Source: Clostridiaceae bacterium
GTDB taxonomy: Bacteria > Bacillota > Clostridia > DSM-8532
Assembly: GCA_012520615.1 (NCBI GenBank)
Contig: JAAYNX010000174.1
Location: 1 to 46,159, forward strand
Direction: 5' to 3'
Length of the DNA: 46,159 nt
Positions 16,057 through 22,160 of this stretch are shown piece by piece. The stretch's first letter is position 1. Each line of letters starts with the position of its first letter. The position numbers and the translations under genes were made by a program. Under the pieces are notes generated by a model. That model made no database searches, had not been told where the DNA came from, and saw only the letters and a list, made by a program, of their open reading frames with translations.

Positions 16057-17346
16057 CTATTCAATTTGGTGTAACTGATTGGCAATACTATTAACCTTTT
16101 CTCTGAGTTTGAAGATGCAATCGGTTTCTTTAGCATTACCACGTACTATATCTTCAGCTAATGCCCTGCAGCTTGGCGCACCACATGCCCCACAGTCCAG
16201 CCCATATAGGCCTTCTGTAATGGCATCAATCTTGTTCATTTTTTCAAGAGCTTTCATCATGTCATCATCAAGCTTTAATATTGGTCTGTATTCAACCGTA
16301 GACTTCCATTCAAGTCCATCAACATTCTCATGTTTCTTGAGAACATTATGAGCTTGATTCTTCTTTATTTTCTCTATCTCATTATTAAGATTAACCTTGG
16401 CTATAAAAGGGTTCTCTACTGTTAGAGGGCCTCCCAAGCAGCCTTCCGGGCATGCAAGAACCTCAAGAAAATCAATATTATCCAGATTACCTTGAACAGC
16501 CTCTTCAAGTATGTCATTTACATTTTGTATACCATGGACGGCAATGCGTCGACCATCATTGATAGCTGAACTTTCTCCACCTGTGCCTGCCCATGATACA
16601 CCTATGGCGCTAGACAGCGAGAAGGGTTCCCCTGTTATAGCGTCTTGTTTTTTCATGATATCTAGAATAGGTAGGAACATATCTTTAATAGACAATACTC
16701 CGTCTACATTTGATTTCCGATTTTCATACGGCTCTTTTACACTGGTTACTTTTGCTGCGCAAGGGGAAATAAAGAATACACCAATATCCTCAAAAGGTAT
16801 CCCGTACTTCTCGTTTACCTCCTTTTTGGATAAAGCAGCGGCAACTTCCATAGGAGATTCAATCCTAAGCAGATTATCAATAAGATTAGGAAAACGTATT
16901 TGAATAAATCTGACGACAGCAGGGCAAGCAGATGAAATAACAGGCTTCTTAATATCTTTGTTTGACATATATCGCTCTGTGGCATTTGTAACTATCTCTG
17001 CTGCTCTTGCTACTTCAAAAACATAGTCAAAACCGTACTGTTTTAAAGCCAAAACAATTCGTTCTCTTGAATAGCCGGGACCGAATTGTCCATATAGGGT
17101 AGGTGCCGGAAGTGCTATTTTATAGCTATATTTTTTAATTATGTCGAGAGGATCAGTGACAGCTTTTTTTGCATGATAAGGACATACCCTTATGCATACC
17201 CCACAATCGATACATCTTTCCTTTATTATTACTGCTTTACCGCTGCGTACTCGTATAGCCTCGGTAGGACAATATTTAATACAATTAGTACATCCTTTAC
17301 ACCTTGTTGTGTCTAGGGTGACAGAATGAAAGTACTGCTGTTTCAT
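16057..17346 (-). CDS. [FeFe]-hydrogenase-like protein, putative sensory (group C/D type)
   Basis: 429 aa. Two [4Fe-4S] ferredoxin clusters at the N-terminus (C16, C19, C22, C26 and C45, C48, C51, C55). The hydrogenase large-subunit C-terminal domain follows with H-cluster motifs L1 ISSACPAV (C141), L2 ISPCAAK (C196) and L3 VLACPEGCLGGP (C299, C303). All four cluster ligands are kept, but the proton-relay Cys of catalytic enzymes (TSCCP) is Ala140 and the L3 GGGQP tail is changed. An extra Fe-S domain is at the C-terminus (C385, C388, C393, C410: LDCGACGAPSCRALAED). This pattern matches putative sensory hydrogenases that do not evolve bulk H2. No hydE/F/G genes are in the window. Start: ATG with AAAGGGG 7 nt upstream. 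It is embedded with DRTGG, RsbW-like and PHP genes. Confidence 0.88.
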   Translation of the reverse strand: MKQQYFHSVTLDTTRCKGCTNCIKYCPTEAIRVRSGKAVIIKERCIDCGVCIRVCPYHAKKAVTDPLDIIKKYSYKIALPAPTLYGQFGPGYSRERIVLALKQYGFDYVFEVARAAEIVTNATERYMSNKDIKKPVISSACPAVVRFIQIRFPNLIDNLLRIESPMEVAAALSKKEVNEKYGIPFEDIGVFFISPCAAKVTSVKEPYENRKSNVDGVLSIKDMFLPILDIMKKQDAITGEPFSLSSAIGVSWAGTGGESSAINDGRRIAVHGIQNVNDILEEAVQGNLDNIDFLEVLACPEGCLGGPLTVENPFIAKVNLNNEIEKIKKNQAHNVLKKHENVDGLEWKSTVEYRPILKLDDDMMKALEKMNKIDAITEGLYGLDCGACGAPSCRALAEDIVRGNAKETDCIFKLREKVNSIANQLHQIE

Positions 17347-17372
17347 TAATTAGCCCCTTTAATATGGAATAT

Positions 17373-17810
17373 CTAGTTTTTTACCGGTTTAAAAAACACG
17401 GTTATATATACTGTAGTTCCCTCGTTAACAGCCGTTTTAATTTCAAAAACGTCAGCATGTTTCTTAATGTTTGAAAGTCCCATTCCTGCTCCAAAACCCA
17501 TTTCCCTGATACTATCCGGAGCGGTTGAATAACCTTCTTGCATGGCCAAATCCAGGTCTGCTATGCCTGGACCTTGATCGGAAATAATTATTAGTATTTT
17601 GTTTTCATCAATTTCTATGTGCGCTTGGCCCCCATTACCATGAATAACTGCGTTTATCTCAGCTTCGTACATGGCTATAGATGTACGTTTAACCACATCC
17701 GGAGTTACACCTATCTGAGATAATATCTTTCGGACACTGCTGGAAGCCTCTCCAGCTATGGTAAAATCATTAGCGGGTATGCTATAGTCTCTTACAACTA
17801 CATTATTCAT
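17373..17810 (-). CDS. RsbW/SpoIIAB-like ATP-binding anti-sigma-type kinase
   Basis: About 145 aa, a lone GHKL ATPase domain: N box YEAEINAVIHGNGG, G1 box ISDQGPGIAD, and GFGAGMGLSNIKKHAD. This is the architecture of serine kinases that act on anti-anti-sigma or other regulators. The start is placed at ATG 17810, eight nt after the preceding stop; a GTG at 17861 would overlap the DRTGG gene by 44 nt. Its position between the DRTGG protein and the hydrogenase-like protein suggests that it transmits the redox signal, but its substrate is unknown. Confidence 0.82.
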   Translation of the reverse strand: MNNVVVRDYSIPANDFTIAGEASSSVRKILSQIGVTPDVVKRTSIAMYEAEINAVIHGNGGQAHIEIDENKILIIISDQGPGIADLDLAMQEGYSTAPDSIREMGFGAGMGLSNIKKHADVFEIKTAVNEGTTVYITVFFKPVKN

Positions 17811-17817
17811 AAGTTTT

Positions 17818-18165
17818 TTATTCTCCACTCCCGTGAATTCCACTTGAATATAGTTTCCCACTTGCTATAAACAAGGGCCATTCCGTAGCAAGAAGCGCAA
17901 TTCCCTTTTCTTCTGCCATTTCTATCATTGTCTCTAGGGGTTTCTTACCTCTTACAAATACTACTGCCTTTATATCCATCATTTCGGCAGTTCTTATTAC
18001 CTGAGGGTTTACCAGTCCAGTTAAAAGTAGCGCATTAGACTTTGAAAATGCCATGACATCACTCATAAGATCAGCACTGCAAGCAGAAAAGATATCCATG
18101 TTAGCATCATAGTTATTTGTACATATCTCTGCTTTGATAAGCTCTGCAATTTCCGGTATTTTCAT
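17818..18165 (-). CDS. DRTGG-domain protein (first copy of the cluster)
   Basis: 115 aa; DRTGG-like fold: MKIPEIAELIKAEICTNN, SACSADLMSDVMAFSKSNALLLTGLVNPQVIRTAEMM, AVVFVRGKKP, and a C-terminal GIALLATEWPLF. It is more distant from the classical DRTGG consensus than the second copy and may bind a nucleotide or cofactor. It is the second gene of the sensory cluster, starting at an ATG behind GAGAGGAG. No enzymatic residues are evident. Confidence 0.75.
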   Translation of the reverse strand: MKIPEIAELIKAEICTNNYDANMDIFSACSADLMSDVMAFSKSNALLLTGLVNPQVIRTAEMMDIKAVVFVRGKKPLETMIEMAEEKGIALLATEWPLFIASGKLYSSGIHGSGE

Positions 18166-18236
18166 ATTACTCCTCTCAAATTCATACCTATAATATAGGT
18201 AGGTAAACTGTTGTTTCTAAGACAGTGTTTTGTTTC

Positions 18237-18440
18237 TTATCGAGCATCAAAAAAGGCATTTAGTTCATTTATCAAATTTTCTGCATTAATGCCGTGAACA
18301 GCACATGCATCCTCAATGCTCTCTCCTGAAGAAGAAGGACAACCGAGACAATGCATACCGTGCTTAATAAAAATAGGAGCTGTTCCTTTATCCATCATAA
18401 GAACATCCATGATAATACTATCCTTAGTAACTTTTGCCAT
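18237..18440 (-). CDS. DUF1858 / hybrid-cluster-associated redox disulfide protein
   Basis: 67 aa. The domain (KVTKDSIIMDVLMMDKGTAPIFIKHGMHCLGCPSS) matches DUF1858, including the CLGC pair of the subgroup named for association with hybrid-cluster protein; a third Cys (DACAVHG) is near the C-terminus. The CxxC could form a redox disulfide or bind a metal. The ATG at 18440 is preferred to the GTG at 18452; a GGGGGT sequence lies about 12 nt upstream. It is the first gene of the sensory cluster and 71 nt from the next, so it may be a redox input. Confidence 0.8.
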   Translation of the reverse strand: MAKVTKDSIIMDVLMMDKGTAPIFIKHGMHCLGCPSSSGESIEDACAVHGINAENLINELNAFFDAR

Positions 18441-18494
18441 AATAATTGTCACACCCCCCTATATTATTTTATATAGAATATACTTATGATTTCA

Positions 18495-18522
18495 ATTATA
18501 ACAAAAAGCAGAAATTGCGCAA
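18495..18522 (-). promoter_or_regulatory. Candidate promoter of the hydrogenase-like sensory cluster
   Basis: On the minus strand TTGCGC (18522-18517), 16-nt spacer, TATAAT (18500-18495), about 55 nt upstream of the DUF1858 gene. Confidence 0.5.
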
Positions 18523-18671
18523 CATTTTACGTCAGTTATTGACTTGAACAATAGGGTTGTGTTAAGTTTAACAAGATAGGGCAGTATAAAAAGTTATGAA
18601 ATACTTACTCATGCTTTTTTAAAGGTGTGTGTATTAATTTTACAGGAATAACTGTTGATCAGGAGGTAACT

Positions 18672-18935
18672 ATGTCATTTTTTTCAAAGCTTTTTGGTGC
18701 AGATAAATCACAAAATGAAGCAAATGAGAATGTTTCCAGAAGTGAAAGTGCTGTATCACTCCAAAAACAAAATAACGATGGTGAAATTGTTGCGGCCATT
18801 ATGGCTGCTTTGATGAATATGTTATCTGATAGCTCCACCGGAGAGCTTAGGATTAAATCGATTCGCCGTACTAACAGAAGTTCGCCGATTTGGAACAGTG
18901 TCGGTCGCGATGAATATATCGCATCAAAGCTTTAA
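18672..18935 (+). CDS. Small OadG-like (decarboxylase gamma-type) protein without a membrane helix
   Basis: 87 aa from the ATG at 18672, with a perfect AGGAGG 5 nt upstream; longer upstream starts (18627) were rejected for that reason. The C-terminal half (GEIVAAIMAALMNML, then ELRIKSIRRTNRSSPIWNSVGRDEYI) resembles the cytoplasmic tail of OadG subunits of sodium-pumping decarboxylases (IVAAI...sikR...pW...gR). The N-terminal transmembrane helix of OadG is absent; instead there is a polar MSFFSKLFGADKS segment, possibly an amphipathic membrane-binding helix. No decarboxylase genes are nearby. It is followed by a strong terminator and may be monocistronic. Confidence 0.65.
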   Translation: MSFFSKLFGADKSQNEANENVSRSESAVSLQKQNNDGEIVAAIMAALMNMLSDSSTGELRIKSIRRTNRSSPIWNSVGRDEYIASKL

Positions 18936-18952
18936 TTCAATAATATAAAAGT

Positions 18953-18994
18953 GAAGGGGCTGCCTTTAAAATATATTTTAAAGCAACCCCTTTT
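18953..18994 (+). terminator. Rho-independent terminator after the OadG-like gene
   Basis: A long stem AAGGGG-TGC-TTTAAA paired with TTTAAAGCA-CCCCTT across 18954-18992 (one internal mismatch), ending in TTTT. It separates the OadG-like gene from apgM, although the apgM ribosome-binding site follows only about 10 nt later. Confidence 0.8.
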
Positions 18995-19011
18995 CAATAA
19001 AGGTGGTTTTT

Positions 19012-20229
19012 ATGAAGTATATTGTTCTTCTGGGCGACGGTATGGCTGACTGGCCGATTAATGAAATCGGCGGCAAAACACCGTTGGCAGTTGCATGCAA
19101 GCCTAATATGGACAGATTGATTAAATACAGCATTCAAGGGCTGGCACACACAATTCCCGAAGGGATGCCTGCGGGAAGCGATGTGGCCAATTTATCTGTA
19201 TTTGGTTTTGATCCAAAAACCTATTATACAGGTCGTTCTCCCCTTGAAGCTATCAGTATGGGTTTAAAGCTGAACCCTGATGATACAGCGCTGCGGTGCA
19301 ATTTAGTTACTCTTAGTAATGATGAAGCTTACCAAGATTGCACTATGGTTGACTACAGTGCAGGAGAAATTACCACCGAGGAATCCACCGAGCTTATGAA
19401 AGCTGTGGCCAAAGAATTAAATTCAGATGGAATAGACTTCTACCCGGGGATTAGCTATCGCCACTGTCTTGTTTGGAAAAACGGGCCGATGGATATTAGC
19501 CTTACCCCTCCTCACGATATTTCAGGGAAGAAAGTTATTGGGCACCTTCCTAAAGGGCCGGGCAGTGAAACCGCATTAGCTCTTATGAAGAGAAGCGTAG
19601 AAGTTTTAAAAGATCACCCAATAAATAAAAAACGTATTGAACAAGGTTTAAACCCTGCCACGTCAATTTGGCTTTGGGGGCAGGGAAAGAAGCCCGATGT
19701 TCCGTTGTTTATTGAAAAATACGGCCTCTGCGGCTCTGTAATATCTGCTGTGGATTTGATAAAGGGTATTGGTATCGCGTCGGGTATGAAGGCAGTTGAC
19801 GTGCCGGGAGCAACAGGAAATATAAATACAAATTTCAATGGTAAGGCCGAGGCAGCTTTAAAGGAGTTGCAATCAGGTCGGGATTTCGTATACGTTCATG
19901 TCGAAGCTCCCGATGAATGCGGGCACCAAGGCCAGCTTAAAGAAAAAATACACGCAATTGAGCTGATAGATAAAGAAGTTTTAGGTACGTTGCTAAATGG
20001 ACTAGAAAGCATGGGTGACTATCGTATAATGGTACTTCCGGATCACCCCACGCCTATTTCCATCAAGACACATAGCAGTGATCCTGTTCCCTTCTTTATA
20101 TATGACAGTCGTAAAACTGATATGGTAAATGCCGAAGCTGTATATACCGAAGCTTGTGCCAAAGAAAACGGTACTATTGTAAATCTCGGTCATACTTTAA
20201 TGGATATGTTCCTTGAAGTGATTAATTAA
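19012..20229 (+). CDS. apgM: 2,3-bisphosphoglycerate-independent phosphoglycerate mutase, archaeal type (ApgM)
   Basis: 405-aa alkaline-phosphatase-superfamily enzyme that interconverts 3- and 2-phosphoglycerate in glycolysis. Metal-site motifs: LLGDGMADWP at the start, the nucleophile region AGSDVANLSVFGFDP, HVEAPDECGHQG and LPDHPTPISIKTHSSDPVPF. It belongs to the ~400-aa archaeal/clostridial family, not the ~510-aa GpmI. The ATG at 19012 was chosen with AAAGGTGG 6 nt upstream; a GTG three codons earlier was set aside. It lies directly after a terminator, so its promoter is unclear; some readthrough may be needed. Confidence 0.92.
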   Translation: MKYIVLLGDGMADWPINEIGGKTPLAVACKPNMDRLIKYSIQGLAHTIPEGMPAGSDVANLSVFGFDPKTYYTGRSPLEAISMGLKLNPDDTALRCNLVTLSNDEAYQDCTMVDYSAGEITTEESTELMKAVAKELNSDGIDFYPGISYRHCLVWKNGPMDISLTPPHDISGKKVIGHLPKGPGSETALALMKRSVEVLKDHPINKKRIEQGLNPATSIWLWGQGKKPDVPLFIEKYGLCGSVISAVDLIKGIGIASGMKAVDVPGATGNINTNFNGKAEAALKELQSGRDFVYVHVEAPDECGHQGQLKEKIHAIELIDKEVLGTLLNGLESMGDYRIMVLPDHPTPISIKTHSSDPVPFFIYDSRKTDMVNAEAVYTEACAKENGTIVNLGHTLMDMFLEVIN

Positions 20230-20305
20230 TCAATACCATTAGTTTTAACAACTCTAGCAGTATACTGCAAAGTATTCGTGCGATTTAGCTTAGCTACTAT
20301 TCTAA

Positions 20306-20335
20306 TAAAAAAAACGGGGTATACCCGTTTTTTTA
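20306..20335. terminator. Bidirectional terminator between apgM and the LysM/PP2C-like gene
   Basis: AAAAAACGGG-GTATA-CCCGTTTTTT, symmetrical with A/T runs on both sides, between convergent genes. It can end transcripts from either direction. Confidence 0.85.
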
Positions 20336-21700
20336 TTGCGCTTTTAATACATCCTTTGGTGGAATCTTTATTACTTGACCTTGAGTAATCTTATTAGGAT
20401 CTGTAATATTATTGTATTTGCATAGTGCATTAACCAGCGATGTGTCTCCATAATAAGTTCTGGTAATAGAGCTCAAACTGTCACCGCTCTTAACAACATG
20501 TTCCCTAACATCAGCTCCAGTTTGTGGAGTAGGTGTTGGTGTCGGAGTTTCAACCGGAATTTCTGTTTCCACAGGGTCCTCAGTAGGTGTTACATCTGGT
20601 GTACCGGTTGGTGTTGTTGAAGTGGTCGGCGGAGTTGGCGTTGGTGACTTAAAATTCTCCTTACCAGTATTCATTAAAGAAGTAATTATAAAAAATATAA
20701 TTCCAAACATTATTAAAACGGATACAAATACCATTCCCACTAAAATAGAACTCTGGTATTTGTTTGTTTTCCGTCTATTATATTTATAGGTAATGGCTGG
20801 AGCTTTATTAAGCCTTTGGACTTTAGCCCTTACATCTTGTTTTGGCTGAATTCTTTGCTGAGTCTGCGAAGTTTGCCTTTTCACTTTCCCTTGATTCAAT
20901 ACTTTTTCCACTTGAACTACTAAAGCTGTAAGGTCTCCTTCTGTTTTCCTCTTCATTGCCTCATCGACCAAGCGATGCGCTATGTATGTGCTGTCACTTC
21001 TAAGTGCTAATATATCCTCAATTTTCTCTTCGCCGAGAGTCTCATAAAGGCCGTTACTCAAAAGAAGAAAGGAATCCCCTTCAACAATATTATAAACATC
21101 TGAAACTACTGCACTGCCTTTTTCCTCTTCTCCAGGAAGTATGATATCTGTGTCGTTTTCTTCTTCGTTCCCAAGAACTTTATTGTCAATCTCTCTTTTT
21201 GCTCTTGATACATCAGATGCCAATGGCTTAAATCTGCCATCTCTCATCATAAAAATACGACCATTGCCGCTGGTTACAGCAACAAGCTGTCCTTCTGAAA
21301 GAAGCAAGCCTGAAAACCCAAGATTCCATTCCGGGTAAGTTTCCGGCACTCTGTTCATTTCCAAAAAGCTCGTAATGAGGCGTTCTGTATCGTTAACCCG
21401 TGACTCTAGTTCTTTTATTTTAGAATTTATATCACCGCCGTTTACGGTGATTTTCTCATGAAATTTTCCGACTTCTTTTAATATTGAAGTGCTTACTTCT
21501 TGTTCCGGATAGTCATAAACCATATTATCGGATACGGCAAACAGATATTCAACCCCTCTGTTTTCCATAGAAGCCTGTACATTTTCAATATGCTGCTCGG
21601 AAGTAAATTTACCGTTTATGTAGAAGGAGTTTGTGTTGTTTGTTCTGCCATACCCAATACGAGAATAAACACACGCATTAACCTTTATCACGCTACTCAT
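20333..21700 (-). CDS. PP2C-like (probably inactive) membrane protein with extracellular LysM
   Basis: 455 aa. Residues 1-~265 resemble a PP2C/SpoIIE-type phosphatase fold: GYGRTNNTNSFYI (cf. GxxRxxNEDs), YLFAVSDNMVYD (cf. aVaDGMGG), GDSFLLLSNGLYE (cf. D.lLLcSDGL) and EGDLTALVVQV (cf. DNiTvivv). Several metal-binding Asp/Gly positions are replaced (DGM to DNM, SDG to SNG), so it may be a pseudophosphatase. One transmembrane helix (317-342) is followed by a Pro/Thr linker (352-393) and a LysM domain (400-447; HVVKSGDSLSSITRTYYGD). The topology is inside-to-outside, linking cell-wall binding to a cytoplasmic sensor or scaffold. Start: ATG with AGAGGAG upstream; promoter at 21740-21769. Confidence 0.8.
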   Translation of the reverse strand: MSSVIKVNACVYSRIGYGRTNNTNSFYINGKFTSEQHIENVQASMENRGVEYLFAVSDNMVYDYPEQEVSTSILKEVGKFHEKITVNGGDINSKIKELESRVNDTERLITSFLEMNRVPETYPEWNLGFSGLLLSEGQLVAVTSGNGRIFMMRDGRFKPLASDVSRAKREIDNKVLGNEEENDTDIILPGEEEKGSAVVSDVYNIVEGDSFLLLSNGLYETLGEEKIEDILALRSDSTYIAHRLVDEAMKRKTEGDLTALVVQVEKVLNQGKVKRQTSQTQQRIQPKQDVRAKVQRLNKAPAITYKYNRRKTNKYQSSILVGMVFVSVLIMFGIIFFIITSLMNTGKENFKSPTPTPPTTSTTPTGTPDVTPTEDPVETEIPVETPTPTPTPQTGADVREHVVKSGDSLSSITRTYYGDTSLVNALCKYNNITDPNKITQGQVIKIPPKDVLKAQ

Positions 21701-21739
21701 TGGGATCTCCTCTTTTCGACATGATTCATGCCTTTAATG

Positions 21740-21769
21740 ATTGTATCAGAAGAGCTGTTTAACTGTAAA
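21740..21769 (-). promoter_or_regulatory. Candidate promoter of the PP2C-like/LysM gene
   Basis: On the minus strand TTTACA (21769-21764), 18-nt spacer, TACAAT (21745-21740), about 40 nt upstream of the start codon. Confidence 0.5.
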
Positions 21770-21851
21770 ATACACTGTTCAACAACTCTTCAATAAATGA
21801 TATCATATTAAGAACCACGTTTCAACAATTTCACGAAATAACTTAGCTACA

Positions 21852-21879
21852 TTGACAAAACCTGCTAAAATAATACAAT
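21852..21879 (+). promoter_or_regulatory. Sigma-A promoter upstream of a long structured leader
   Basis: TTGACA (21852-21857), 16-nt spacer, TACAAT (21874-21879). A transcript would start near 21886 and give a leader of about 275 nt before the acyl-CoA ligase gene. Confidence 0.65.
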
Positions 21880-21965
21880 GTTTTTGATATTTTAGATTAG
21901 TAAGGCATAAGATTCATTGAGAAGCATTAATATTGTCATCCTAATTCTTATAACGAGAATAATGA

Positions 21966-22084
21966 TTTACCCCATCTCTAAGGTGGTGGGTAGGGGTTAC
22001 TGTTTCAGGCGGGGGGTATATCCACCGCCTCGAGTTTCAATGACTCGGGACCCGTTCGAAATCTTTGATTTCGGTAACGGGTAA
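21966..22084 (+). ncRNA. Candidate structured leader RNA (unassigned)
   Basis: Within the ~460-bp non-coding gap, about 120 nt fold into consecutive hairpins: TACCC (21968-21972)/GGGTA (21988-21992); AGGCGG (22007-22012)/CCGCCT (22024-22029) with inner pairs GG-TA; CGAGT (22030-22034)/ACTCG (22042-22046... loop TTCAATG); and ACCCGTT-CGAAATC / GATTTCG-GT-AACGGGT (22050-22082). The last stem has no T run, so it is not a simple terminator. The region is more GC-rich than the surrounding AT-rich DNA. I do not recognise any known riboswitch consensus. A second promoter-like pair, TTGATT/TATTAT (22065-22093), lies within its end, so the structure might instead sit upstream of transcription. Confidence 0.45.
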
Positions 22085-22093
22085 TGTTATTAT
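22065..22093 (+). promoter_or_regulatory. Alternative promoter for the acyl-CoA ligase gene
   Basis: TTGATT (22065-22070), 17-nt spacer, TATTAT (22088-22093), about 65 nt before the start codon. A weaker match than the promoter at 21852. Confidence 0.35.
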
Positions 22094-22160
22094 AAAGTAT
22101 AATGGTTTCGTTATGTATTTGTCATAAATTAATATAATATCATACATAGGAGCTGGTGAA

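Noticed and set aside
17373-17861. Longer GTG-initiated form of the RsbW-like protein.
   Set aside because: It would overlap the DRTGG gene by 44 nt and adds residues outside the normal domain; the ATG at 17810 gives the usual family length.
22050-22082. Long hairpin before the acyl-CoA ligase gene as a Rho-independent terminator.
   Set aside because: No T run follows on the plus strand, and the next gene lies downstream on the same strand.
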